DNA from: Planococcus citri | Taxonomy: Eukaryota; Arthropoda; Insecta; Hemiptera; Pseudococcidae | Direction of reading: 5' to 3' | NCBI RefSeq assembly: GCF_950023065.1 | Contig: NC_088680.1 | Coordinates: 38,366,559-38,430,558, forward strand | DNA: 64,000 nt | Shown here: piece after piece, positions 44,746 to 56,503 of the stretch | Layout of the letters: each line of letters opens with the position of its first letter | How positions within the stretch are numbered: position 1 is the first letter of the stretch | Program-made: the position numbers and the translations under genes | Notes under the pieces: model-generated | What the model was told of the DNA's origin: nothing | Database searches by the model: none | What the model saw: the letters and a program-made list of their open reading frames with translations, nothing else

Positions 44746-45030
44746 AAAAATACAATTTAAACGAAATTTTGAGTGAGAACATAGGTGTTTGAGGTAAGGA
44801 AAATAATCTGCGTAAAATTCTCTACAAGATGGAGTAGCATAAAAAGTTATCCATGCGATAGAAAAAAAGTTATAAAAACTAAAATTTGTAAAACTCTTGG
44901 AAAAAATTGTTTTTAGTATTTAAAATAAGTACATATCTACCTACAAATTTACTCGAAATGTTGAATAAGGACATACGTGTTTGGGGTATGGAAGACGATC
45001 AAGGCTAAGTTCTGTACAAGATAGAGTTAA

Positions 45031-45622
45031 GGGCCGATTCCGCATACACGATTGCATACCCGGTCCGCCTGATTTTCGAGTGTTGAGATCTCGAGATCTA
45101 TCCGACGAAAATCGATGAAATTTGAAATATAAATACTATGAAGCAATTAGAAAAAAATGTCGGATGGGATTTTTAATTACTTGAATAGTTTTGGAATTAT
45201 CAATGATTGAAAAGTGTTCAAATTTCGTTCATTTTCAATTTCAAATTCTGCGAAAAATATTCAATCAAATGAAAATCGCTTCCGACATTTTCTTTTAATT
45301 GTTTCAAAGTATATATATTTCAAATTTCATCTAATTCTGTTCAGTAGATCTCCAGATCTGAAGATGCATGCTGATAAGCAAGGTTTACACGCTGCTAGTT
45401 TATTCAATTCAAACTACCGCAAGTAACTTGATTTTTTAATTAATTGACAGATTATCCATTCTATTTCACGATGAAAAATGATAAATACGAGTACATTTAT
45501 TTGATCAGAGATGATCAAGTACTTGAAAGTGAATGTACTTGAATTAAGTAAACTTGCAACGTGTGAATCTTAGTCAAGGATTCTGCCTGCTGCTTATGCA
45601 ATAAAGTATGCGGAATCGGCCC
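45031..45622. mobile_element. TTAA-flanked foldback MITE, 592 bp
   Basis: Inverted ends GGGCCGATTCCGCATAC (45031-45047) and its complement (45606-45622) are perfect over 17 bp. TTAA is present on both sides (45027-45030, 45623-45626). Further inside, a diverged inverted pair is visible (GAGATCTCGAGATCTATCCG...AAATGTCGGA against TCCGACATTTTC...GATCTCCAGATCT). TTAA targeting is typical of piggyBac and Kolobok groups; the end sequence does not by itself choose between them. The flanks line up with the related repeat near 44815-44870, which has no insert. Confidence 0.85.
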
Positions 45623-45635
45623 TTAAGTTAGAAAG

Positions 45636-45731
45636 TTATCAGTGCAATAGAAAACAAGATTTTATAGCTCAAGTATCAAAAAATATGAAATATCAATTTT
45701 TTCCAGAAGTTTTCTTCTATTACGCAGATAG
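45636..45731. repeat. Dispersed repeat, copy 2
   Basis: This is a close match to 42752-42845: GTGCAATAGAAAACAAGATT, then GCTCAAGTA(T/C)(C/A)AAAAAATATG and TATCAATTTTTTCCAGAAGT. It forms the right flank of the TTAA-flanked element. Confidence 0.65.
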
Positions 45732-45739
45732 GAATGGTT

Positions 45740-48700
45740 GACGGGCCATGAGGGGGGCTTGGGGGGCGGAGCCCCCTAGTTTATTAAAAAATTCAACTTT
45801 AAAAAAAATATGTGTCAGACGATTAAAAATATTTTCACGCAGATAAGTGATGAAGAATTCATCTAATTACTGGGAAAAGTGATTTAAGTAACATTTTTGT
45901 CTCGATTTCCCAGATAACTAACCTTTTATATGTAGCTTCAAAAATCAACATTTAGATTTTTTTTTCAGGAAGGGAAGGTGAACTGAAAACTATCAATTTA
46001 CTTATAATGTAATAATATGATCACCCAAAGCAATTTGTTGAACATTTATTTCACAAGAATGCTATAAACATTTTCGTTCATTTTTTTAAAGAAATAAATT
46101 AATCGCGGATCTCTGTAGACAAACTCGCGTTAAAATCTGAAAAAAGTGTCGAAAAGCAGCTCGTTCGGAAGCGCTACACAGAAGACGAAGAGGACGTATC
46201 GAACGCCACGTCGAGGTTGGTAAAAATAGAAAATTTCTCAAAAACAATAACCTCTTTGGCGTCGATAATATTAAAACGTCAAAAAATAAATTGAAGAGCC
46301 AAAAGTAATGGCATCATTCAGTCTTTTTCTTTTTATAAAAATCAGCGAGCGTGCCGTGGATAAAAGGTAGAAGGAAGGGAGTGTTGCCTCGTCGTTGGGA
46401 AGTTTTCTTTTTTATAAAAATTACCACGAAATTCGTTTTTTTTTTTCTCTTTCAATATATATCTTCGAGAAAGAAATACACACAAAGAGGAGAGACGAGG
46501 AAGTCAAAATAAGAAAAGAGAAAAAACCACCAACGCCATCCAAGTCGAGTTTATTTTTCTTTGCTAAAGTAGTATCAATACGATTAAAAGATGTCGTACC
46601 GTCGCCGCATACCGCCATCGTTGTGCTTTCCGCTTAATTTGAATTTACCCATATCGGAAATTCGTTGTAGAAAGAAGGGTTTGATGACGATGTTTTAGAA
46701 GAGGAAGTATAGAAGAAAGAGGAAAACACGCCGAGAAAAATGATGGCAAAAATTCGCTCGTTTTTTTTGACGATTCGAGGAAAAAAAACTAAAACACATT
46801 TCGTTCCGCTGAACATCGGGTACTTACCAAACAAAAAAGTTAAGAAGATTAACTTTGAAAAGTCGAAAAGATTTTTTTATAACGAATAACCTTTACTCTG
46901 TTTAGTGTACAAAGAACGTACATATAATACGATTACAAGGTTATTTTTTAAAAGAGGTGAATTTGTTTTTAAAATAATATTAAAAAAATAGAAAAAAAAA
47001 AGGCTAACTAACTCGGTATTTATCGGTACGAGCGTTTTTGAAGGTACCCTGAGTAAATGAAATTAATACATTGTTCGATTTGGGATGAAAAAAGAAACTC
47101 TTTGTGTGGTAAAGAAAGATGGTTCTTTTTTCTCATTTCGAAGTAGGAAAAAAACGAGGATATTTTTGAATTATTTACGATCGAGTAATTGCATCGAATT
47201 TCAACAAATTATCCTCGGTTAAGCGGGTTACCTTTGAAATTTTTTAAACGAATGATTGAATATACCTACCTTTAAAACCAAAGGTTTTCAAATGCCATAA
47301 TGGTATTTGATTGAAGAAGAAGAAAAATACCTAGTTTGATAAATAACCATTGTAAAATTTGCTTTGCATTGTACGATTCTGTGTGTAGATAATTATTACA
47401 TGCCCTGGCTCATCTTTCTCTCTTGAAGGTAGATATTTAGTACCTACATAAATGCATTGCTAAAAATTCGTCGAAAGAATTGCATAATGTGTACTTGTTG
47501 CATGGCAATACACTTTTACAAGAGCTGATACTGTAGATTGAAGTTGACTACACGACCACGAATTCCTGAAATCTCAGTTCTCCCAATCGAGCTACGAAGG
47601 CTGTTTTTCGAACTAACACTCGCACTTTTCGAAATATGTATCAATAAAACACACGGTATAAATCCGCATACCTGCGTCAATTCTTCAACCCTTTCTATGG
47701 CACCGACGAGACCACAAATATCTAATTTGATGATCCTCTTCACGTTACCTATCTCCAATAAAACGAAAGCGCGTAAGCCCCCGTTTTCTTCCCTGCGCTT
47801 TCAAAACACCTCCTTAAATATAATAAAAATCGGACACGGAAAAGCTGAAAAATCAATTTTCAAATAGTTATTATACCGAGTACGTTATACGCGCGTATAT
47901 AGCCTGTAAAATGAACAAATTTATGACATTTGTCTTTATAGGCTCGTAAATTCGCCGTGAAAGTTATACCACACTTGAGGAGGAATGAGTCTTGAGGTAG
48001 ATAAAGGAGCAAGGGTCGGGGAAAGAGTCGGGGTTAGAGTATGGGAGCTTTGGCAAAAGGGAAAACTCTTTACAGCTTTAGGAATAGCTATATAAGTAAC
48101 TAGATGAATTATTAAAAGGCGACGCCACACACACGCGTGCGTCTTAACACCGAACGTACCGTGTCGTATCCTTGAAAAGAAATCATTTGAGAGAGAACTC
48201 TTCTTTCACTTGTGGTGGAGTAAAGTTTAGCTTATCCATAAAATGACACCGTGGTTTTAGTTGGATTATAATGAATTCATTAAAAAAATTATGCGGTGAA
48301 GAGGATGATCTTCAGAATAAAATATTCATAGAGTAATTTAATTTTCAAAATTTCCCTGATCTGGAAATATGCAGAAGAGGCTGAAGCAAAATTTAAGTAG
48401 GTAAATAAAATTTTTCAACATTTTTCGACATGGTTTTTTCATATTATAAATGAGGCAGATGGCCTTATTTAGCTGCTTATTGTCTATCTTCAAAATTGAA
48501 GGAATTGAAAGCAGTCATAGTTTGAACACGAATTCTACATCTCACTTTTTCAAAACGGACAGAATAATGTGCATTTTCAAAGGAAGATATCCTTTCGTGG
48601 AATTTCCTACATCATTTGAAATCAAGAAAATAGAGGTATCTATTCCCCCCTTTCCACCCCTACCCAAAAAATTTTCATTTTTGATGATATTTACAAAATT

Positions 48701-49885
48701 ATGTTCTTGAAGTTTTCGAAACAAGCATCCGTCGCTCACCTTTATTTTCAAATTTTAAATTTTTGAATTTTCAATCCCTGAAGTGGTTACAATTTGTATG
48801 CATATTTTTTGGAAAAAATAGACTTTGTAAATTTTTACCTGAAGAAGTTGGTTATGATAAGGCACATGCATCGATTTTCTCATCAAAAGGTTACCATGGG
48901 ATGTGCCGTCTTTGAACCTTTTGGCAAATTCAGGGGAAAGTGCTGAAAAAAAGTTGTGGGATGATGTCGAAAAACCATGGGAAGGCAAATAAATGACTAT
49001 TTTAGTCAAACATTAAAAATGTTTCTGATGATTTCTCAGAACCCTCTGTAGAATTTTTTTCAAATCCCGCCTCCAATTTATGAAAATGAAATTTAAAAAT
49101 GTTCCACTCTATTGGTCACTTTTACTTTACGTTTTTGAAAAGCTTACTTTTTTGATTGACTAATCTCAGACTCCTAGACCACTAGATCACAGGTGCCTAA
49201 AAAGTCGTTTTCACTTGATCTTTCACAAATTATTGTTTGATTCACAGAACGCTGAAATTTAAAAAAATGCTTGCTGGTGGTTACTTTTGAAAGAACTTTG
49301 GCCATTTTTGTTCACTAAAAGTTGAAAAAAACCTTTTCATTCAATAAAATAAACTTATCACAAAATAATCAAAATTCGAAAAAATTCAATTTTCAATTCC
49401 AAACATTGAAAAAAGTTTAAATTAATTCAGTTATTATATTTTGTCCTCTTTCTGACGTATTTTATGAAAAAGTTGATAAAAATTACACTCAAAGTAAAGA
49501 AATTAAAATTTGTGTAAAGTACTTACCTATTCTTTCATTTCACTCAGATTTTAATTTTTTTGTGATGAGTTCATTGAGTGAAATGGGGTTTTCAACTTTT
49601 TCAACGGATGCGTACAAATATGGGTCAAATGGGCCAACTTCACCGATCAAAACTTTTTTTCATGTTTTTTTTAAATCGACTTTACGATCGGAACGATATG
49701 AAAACTACTTTTTGAAACTTTTCGAGAGCTAATTTTTCGTACGAAAAAAGTGGCAACACTGATTTTTATGATATCACTGAAAAGCTTTTCAAAACTCCTA
49801 ACTATTGGAAAAAGTTCCATTATGGTAGGTACCTATCGCGGTTATCGAGTAATCCTCTGCTGAAATGGATGATATTTTTAGTTCA
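45740..49885. other. Non-coding stretch; one possible host exon
   Basis: No transposon was recognised here. Positions 46100-48200 are fairly CpG-rich and non-repetitive, which suggests host sequence. Within them, 47516-47758 (minus) is the only frame with coding-like composition and splice signals; it is listed separately. The rest is AT-rich with nothing assignable. Confidence 0.4.
47672..47752 (-). other. Possible 81-bp internal coding exon (unrecognised)
   Basis: On the minus strand an AG precedes 47752 after a pyrimidine-leaning stretch, and a GTATGC donor follows 47672. The 27 codons between read IGNVKRIIKLDICGLVGAIE plus RVEELTQ, a compositionally normal and helix-prone peptide. The frame stays open beyond the donor to 47516. 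No family was recognised and no neighbouring exon was found, so this may be chance. A complementary open frame also covers the region on the plus strand. Confidence 0.2.
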
Positions 49886-49983
49886 CTGAAAACTTTGACA
49901 CCCCCTAGCAGCCTTTAAAAAAGAGCTAGAGGGCTGCAAACTTTGATACCCCCTAGCAGCCTTTAAAAAACAGCTAGAGGGCT
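49886..49983. repeat. Two-copy 48-bp tandem repeat
   Basis: CTGAAAACTTTGACACCCCC at 49886 is repeated as CTGCAAACTTTGATACCCCC at 49934. Each copy is followed by TAGCAGCCTTTAAAAAA(G/C)AGCTAGAGGG. CTAGCAGCC and GAGCTAGAGGGCTG form a small stem in each unit. Confidence 0.75.
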
Positions 49984-52309
49984 GTGATTTGCGCCATTGG
50001 TCATTCCTTTGGAAGGTCTTTCTACAGGGAAAATTTCAAAATAATCGCCGACCCCTTACCACTTTTTAGTCGAAATTGACGTGGAATGGCCCATTTATTC
50101 AAATATGGAAAATTATTATTTTCGATCAAAATACACGTATAGTTACTTTTTACTCATCAAGATCGTTCGTGTCAAAACTCGTACAAGAAAGATTTTTTGA
50201 GAAGAAGAAAGAAAAATGATAGGAGAAAGAGCTGGACGATAAAAGATGGAATCTCAAAGACTCAAATATCGCCCTAACACATCCCTTTTTCAGGATATTC
50301 TCAATGATACATATTATGTATGTACAAAAGAGTACTTTTTTCACTTTTTTATTATAAATGAAATATTGAAAGAAAATTTGAAGAATTTTTTCATTATTTT
50401 ACTGATTCTTGAGAAATTTTTATCGCAGGGACCATTATATTCATATTTTGATCTCAAAATGGAAAAACTAGATGATTTTTTGAAAATATTTGTTTTTCTA
50501 ATAGGTATGTATTTTAGAAAATTCAAGTTCAGATAGTTTGGAGAAAATGACAAATTTTGTAAGTCTTCCAGAAAAAGGGCGATGTTGAGAATTGAGAAGA
50601 GAAAGTCGTAAAGAGAAAAAAATCGTCTTTCTAGCCATATTCTTTTTTTTTATTAAATAAAAAACACATTTTACTCCCCCCGCCCCGTTTCCGCTCTTTC
50701 GCGATATCAAAAATAAGGTCAAAAGTGATAATTATCATACAATATTTTTTGAATTAAAACATCGCTACGAAAATATCTTTCAGCGAACTGTTTTTGACTT
50801 TAGGTCTTCATATTTTTAAACACATGTGTTGAAAAATTGCGAGAGATTGAACTGGTGGGGAAGGGAGAGTGAAATTTTCCCTGCTTTATTCTGAGAGATG
50901 CTGATGCCCTCGCAACATGAATTGTGCCAGCACAGCGTATATATGTATCTGTGTGGAATACCAGTGGATGGGGCATCACCTCGTACAAAAGTAAACTGAT
51001 TTCTATGCGTTTGTAGGTGCGCCTTAAAAACGGCATTTTAAAAGAGCTATTCAATCAAAATAGATCCATTTAAAAATTCCGCACGTATGTACTTAATCCT
51101 GCTTTGCCACGAGCTCGTAAACGATATTTACGTGGAGTACGTGTGCTATGCAATGCGCACCTATTACAGTAGGTATAATTGTTTATGATGAAATAGCTCC
51201 AGCGAGCGAGAATACTCATCAAACGAAAAGGAAACGTCGATTTAATTGTTTATACGTAACGATTTCCTTTACACTCGCATTATATTCGAATATAACCTAC
51301 TGAGTCGGGTTAGCTGGTGTTTTTTTTCCGCTATACCTAATTTTAATGAAAAAAAAAAAAATCCAGCACGATGAAGGTAAAAAACAAAATAACTCGTATT
51401 AACAAATATACAAAAGCAAATTCTACATACTGTTTGGATATAGGTATAATAAACGAGAGCAAAGCGAGAGGGCTTTTTGAAAATGAAACAAGCTTATCCT
51501 TTTCAACAGCTCGTTCGTATTATTAAAGTACATAGACAAGTAAGAGTACGTATGTACGATTCGTAATATCGCAAACTACCCTGTATACTCGTATTCTGGG
51601 CGCTCCCATCTCGTATACCACTGCTGCTAGGTATATTATAGTATATGTGTATTATAAGATGAGTGTGCACCATACGCGTACGTAGACGTACAAATATGAT
51701 GACTTCATCGAGAGAGAGGCACAAGCACCGGTACAAGTATGAGAGCAGAAGCCTAAACAGTCGTGTACGTCGTCTTTGACGCTACATACTGTACGTACGA
51801 ATAACTGTGTAGGTCTAGGTAGTAGGAGGTACTGTTAGTAATACGACAACTTACAATACCATAGTCTATATGGTGTATAGGGCTCGCGTTTATTGCTAAA
51901 CTTATGAAACTATTTCATTAAACGAAATGGTCTTTTTGCTGGTCGCGTTGGTAGCAGGATACGGAAACATGGAGAAGATTGTGTGCCAAATTTGAGGTTC
52001 ATATTAATCCAAGTACCCCCTTTATACCCCGATCGTCGTCTCTTTTTAAGAAATATGTAACGTAATTTTGAAAGCAACTTGGTCCGGCAGTATTGCGAAT
52101 AAAGCAGGAATGAGACGAACGGTTGTAATAAAAAGTACATGTTGTTGGCCGAAAAATTTTCAAGTGAAGTGTGGTGCGATCTGAAGGGAGAGATGAGAGA
52201 AGGTAATTTTTCATTTGTGTGTAGTTATTATACTTTTCAGCGTGCACCGAGCACGATATGCTTAGGTCAAAAATTTTTAAATGAGTTCATTCGCCTATAT
52301 AGGTTCTTC
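49984..52309. other. Non-coding stretch
   Basis: No gene or defined element could be supported. Positions 51000-52000 are CpG-richer and non-repetitive, like other presumed host intervals of this window. Open frames lack motifs. Confidence 0.4.
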
Positions 52310-52523
52310 AATTTTATAGATGGGATAGTTTTTAAGCAAATTTTTTTTGTTTGTGAAAAATTGAGCCTTGTAAAGAGGTCTTTCTGCAACTTGGCAATAA
52401 AGTATAAGTTGCTGTAATTTTGATTTTTGTAAAAAGCTGATTTTTTTTTGCATCTAATTTTGACTAAAAGCATGAATTTTCTGCTAAAGCTAGACTTTCT
52501 GGAAATTTTGACCAAAAAGAAGA
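52310..52523. repeat. Degenerate minisatellite, interrupted by the next element
   Basis: Units of the GCTTTTTGC / AAAATTGTC family resume here (for example AAAAGCATGAATTTTCTGCT, AAAGCTAGACTTTCTGGAAA) and continue after the MITE at 53490-53590. The MITE therefore landed inside an existing array. Confidence 0.5.
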
Positions 52524-53483
52524 AGGTAAACCCGGGTAAGATGGCCAACGGGGTAAGATGGCCAGGGGGCCATTACTCGAATATGGGACGGCGGATCGCG
52601 CTGCAAAAAATATATTTTATTCCTCATAACAAAAGAACATACCAGACATAAAAAAAATTTTCAGTACTTCATTTCTGTCTGTGTGAGAAGTGTTAATAAC
52701 ATTTTAAGGCTAATTTTTTTGCCAATAGAAGAATTTCGGATTTTTATTATCGTTGCCAAAACGTATTTAACGCAAGGATAAGTAAATATTTCATATATCA
52801 TTCGAAACCTAGAACTCTCAGCTTCATTTTCATATAAAGTTTTAGTCATTTCAAGACTTCACAGAGTCACCAGAATCAAAAATACGTGATCGTGTCATTT
52901 GGGAAAGATGGTCAGGGGGAAGATGGCCAGGAGGAAGATGGCCATATGCTTTACGTGTTAAATTCACGCTGAAAATAAATTAATCGATCTAGTACATGTC
53001 TCTGTGTTATTTTACAGCTATAAAAAAAGAAAATCCTATAAAAATAAGATAGATTATGATAAATAGTTGGAATCTGTACCCCATTTGGGGTAAAATTTCC
53101 ACCTCGCTGTAAAAATGATTAAAAATTGCAAATAAATTAACAAAATGCAAGTTTCTCAAGTTATTAAATTTAAATATAGGTAATAAAAACCCCCGAAACT
53201 TGATTTTGTTAATTTATTTGCATTTTTAATCACTTTTATGGGATGGCCATCTTACCCTGGGTGGGTTGGCCATCTTTCCCGGGTACTTTTTTGAGAGCCC
53301 AAAAATCAACTTTTCGAATTTCTTTTTTTTTATATGAATAAGTTCACCAAACCACTTTTCAATTAAGGGAAGTTGTAGAGGGATAACTTAGGTTTATTTG
53401 AAAAAAAAAAAGTAGAATCGGACAATTTCTGTTGACTCCAGAGCAGTTTTGGCAAAACATGGCCATCTTACCCGGGTTTACCT
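52524..53483. mobile_element. MITE with repeated GATGGCC motif, about 950 bp
   Basis: Perfect 24-bp inverted ends begin AGGTAAACCCGGGTAAGATG (52524) and are mirrored at 53460-53483. TA lies within them at 52527-52528 and 53479-53480. Either TA is the target and the repeat is AACCCGGGTAAGATGGCCA, or the repeat is the full 24 bp. The terminal word (AAGATGGCCA) recurs inside: near 52556 and 52905-52945 on the left, and 53243-53280 on the right in both orientations. No transposase is encoded. The architecture copies that of 35083-36011 with a different motif. Confidence 0.82.
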
Positions 53484-53537
53484 GAGGTTTTCTGCAATTT
53501 TTTATTCAAAAAAATATTTTTTTGGCAATTTTCACAA

Positions 53538-54975
53538 TAGTGGAGGCAAATAAGAAAAGAAAAAAACATTTTTAGCTACCCAAGCTTTTATGATGAAAAA
53601 TTGTCAGGGGTGGTCCCCTGAATAATTCCTGAGAACTACCACCCCACAGACCCCCGGCTAATTTTTTTATGGGGGGTTGAACCCCCCAAAAATGGGGTTT
53701 TTGTAGTTTTATCCTCAGGGGTTGATTTTACGGCGAAAATAGCTTTAGTTTTGTATTCTACGTCAAATTTCCGATCTATTGATGTATCAACTGTCTTTCT
53801 ACCCCTAAGGGGGGTTGAGCTAGAACCATTCGAATGTGAGGGGTTTTCTAAAAAACCCCAAAATGCTATGGGCGCATAAGAGGGGTTAAATGGCCACTGA
53901 GAGCGTTCGGGTTAATACTAGCATGGAAGGTGGGTACTATCGAGAAACTACCGCGTGAAAAATTTCGGATCCACACCACCTCCCCTTTTTGGGGAACCCC
54001 CCTTTTCTGAAATTTCAATAGCACTTTTCTCAGCCCCATTTTAACCGATTTTGAAAATTTTTCAGTATGTAATGTATATCCTTGGTAGGTATCCCCACAA
54101 AAATTTTCAACCCCCTCCCCTCATATTCACCCCTCAAAACTGCATAAAATGTGTCTTCGCAAGGTTTGGGAGCAAAATGAGAATTTTGGGGAAAATAACT
54201 AGATATTGATAAGTTGAGTGTCGTTTTCTTATGATTCGATACCGCTGAGCACGAATATGACGTCAGATTTTTTGCTACACTCATCTAGCCCTTTCCAAAG
54301 CACTTAGACCCCTCAATTTGTACTATTGTCAAAAAACATAAAATAAGTTGAAAAACGCTATTTTGAGGGGTAAATATGAGGGGAGGGGGTTGAAAATTTT
54401 TGTGGGGATACCTATCAAGGATATACATTACATACTGAAAAATTTTCAAACTCGGTTAAAATGGAGCTGAGAAAAGTGCTATTGAAATTTCAGAAAAGGG
54501 GGGTTCCCCAAAAAGGGGAGGTGGTGTGGATCCGAAATTTTTCACGCGGTAGTTTCTCGATAGTACCCACCTTCCATGCTAGTATCAACCCGAACGCTCT
54601 CGGTGGCCATTTAACCCCTCTTATGCGCCCATAGAATTTTGTGTTTTTTTTAGAAAACCCCTCACATTCGAATGGTTCTAGCTCCACCCCCCTTAGGGGT
54701 AGAAAGACAGTTGATACATCAATAGATCGGAAATTTGACGTAGAATACAAAACTAAAGCTATTTTTGCCGTAAAATCAACCCCTGAGGATAAAACTACAA
54801 AAAACCCATTTTTGGGGGGTTCAACCCCCCCATAAAAAAATTAGCCGGGGGTCTGTGGGGTGGTAGTTCTCAGGAATTATTCAGGGGACCACCCCTGACA
54901 ATTTTTCATCATAAAAGGTTGGGTAGCCAAAAATGTTTTTTTTTATTCAAATATGATGCTAATTTGCCTCCACTA
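53538..54975. mobile_element. Large foldback element, arms about 600 bp
   Basis: The arms 53538-54141 and 54360-54975 are reverse complements with high identity, for example GTCAGGGGTGGTCCCCTGAA at 53604 and its complement near 54877, and GGGGAACCCCCCTTTTCTGA near 53991 and its complement near 54500. The 218-bp spacer carries the CTTATGATTCG(A)TACCGCTG...ATGACGTCAGATT segment also found in the 43-kb element. The two elements are thus one family. No transposase or target duplication was recognised. All open frames here (such as 54490-54750) are products of the palindrome. Confidence 0.85.
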
Positions 54976-55183
54976 CAAAACATTGAGTTTTTTAAAACAA
55001 TTATCAAAAAAAAAAGTACATATAGACATTTTTTAACTACACACTTGCGGTGATCATAGCTATCATCCGCATACCTTGTCGTCATCGTCATCCTTCTCGC
55101 ATCCTCGTATGCTCGCATCGTCGCTGTTGACGCACTTGCACTCCTTCTCATCATCCTGGTTCTCCTTGTAGAGACCATATAGA

Positions 55184-55466
55184 TGTTTGTTATACACCTA
55201 CACAGCTATAGCGATGCTCGCGCCGCCGCATACACTGCTGCTTGTTTCCTTTTCAAACCAGTCCTGTTATCCTGCCTTTTTCTCGTCACGCGCCTTGCCC
55301 TGCCACCTTCCGTTGCCATCCTCACGCTCCTTTCTCTGGTTGCTTGCTCTACGAGCATGCAAATATTCGCTACACATTTTAGTGTACTAAGTCAGTCTAT
55401 ATATTTTCGTCAACGTGTACACATGAACGAATAAAGGCTCTTAACGTTAGCCTCGGCCTTTTCATT
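55184..55466 (+). other. Possible solo LTR remnant
   Basis: The stretch starts TGTTATACACC, contains a TATATATT word (about 55399), an AATAAA near 55431 and a C/G-richer end. It is followed by CCTGGCGCTCACGAC (about 55469), which has the look of a primer-binding site. The base composition differs from the surroundings. No second LTR or internal gene is present in the window, so this is weak and rests on general LTR layout only. Confidence 0.22.
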
Positions 55467-55681
55467 TACCTGGCGCTCACGACTACGTCTACAAATGCCC
55501 AACCTACGTTCGGGCCTATCTACGACTGCGGACGATAATACCCCCGCACACTGTTTAAAAATTTACTTTGAAGGAATTCCAGGATAACCATCCGAAATGA
55601 TCGAGGGCGTCATTCAATAGGCACTAACCAAAGTGATAGGTGCTAAAGTTTATCTGTCTGTGGCCCATTTGCAGGCTTCTA

Positions 55682-56170
55682 TGAATGAATGAATGAATAA
55701 ATTTTTATTCAATGACACCTAGCAACTTACGCTTTTTTGCCTCTGCTGTTTTGACGCAGATTACAAATATTAATTCATTTTGCATAGATGATTACATATA
55801 CATTCAACAATATAGCAACAAAATATAACATGAAAAATGAATAGGAAATATAGATGTACTTAACATGCAGAAGAAAAATAACATTGAAAAAATTTGAGAA
55901 GCATTAAGTAAGAAAAAATGATTTGTGTTTAAATATCATTGAATAAGTTGGACACTTCTAGAAAAATGAACAATTTTTGGCACAGATTTTCATCATCAGC
56001 TTTCAGATGAACACATTTAAAGTCACTGCCTAGTATATTTTCTACATTTGATTTGTAAAGTATGCATTGAGTCCAGTATATGTTGAATGGTTACATCTGT
56101 ATCACAATTTGAGCATTTTTTCAGAGATTTTTCTGAGATGAGTGAGCTGTGTGTGGATGTGGAGTGAGTA
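55682..56170 (-). pseudogene. Truncated LINE 3' end (minus strand) with (ATTC)n tail
   Basis: Read on the minus strand, about 56180-56030 gives RFNPTHS...LKKCSNCDTDVTIQHILDS, matching the zinc-knuckle-like CxxC...HIL tail common to jockey/CR1-type LINE ORF2 proteins. A stop follows. The 3' UTR-like sequence then runs to AATAAAAATTTATTCATTCA at about 55700-55682, a tandem ATTC tail. Only the last few hundred bases of the element are present (5' truncation), and the coding part is too decayed to be functional. Confidence 0.6.
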
Positions 56171-56367
56171 GGGTTAAAACGGGCAACCTGGCCACCTTCA
56201 CGTATCGTCCGCTAGGAGCGGTAGTTTCGTTTGTTGGTTTTACGATCACGATCGTGATCGATGGAGGTTTGCGGGTTGGAAGTGTTGGTTGTTCAGAGGG
56301 GGGTATACTCCACGCGGTGTACATCGAGTACGTCAATTAAATGGTACGATTTTTTTTTTTTCTTTAG

Positions 56368-56503
56368 ATGGGGGATTAATAAAATTATCAATTTTGAATT
56401 TTTTAAAACCATAAAAAAATCGCAAGTGCAACATATCGATTGTTATGTTTTCATGTATGACAATTCGGAAAATGAGTTTATTTTTCACGTACGAGTTCGT
56501 TAA
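56368..56503 (+). other. Candidate terminal coding exon (45 codons) with poly(A) signal
   Basis: A strong acceptor (a run of about 11 T, then CTTTAG) ends at 56367. An open frame follows, beginning WGINKIINFEFF, passing DCYVFMYDNSENEFIFHVRVR and ending in TAA at 56501-56503, with AATAAA at 56546-56551. The end of this frame resembles the exon 2/3 junction region of the gene at 57674-59043 (VKIEEKGEHTVEFTIPFPV) in length and pattern of residues, so it may be the tail of a diverged paralogue. No upstream exon was identified, so it may equally be a chance frame. Confidence 0.35.

Noticed and set aside
54030..54835. Open frames such as 54490-54750 (minus) and 54641-54835 (plus)
   Set aside because: They are by-products of the long inverted repeat at 53538-54975.
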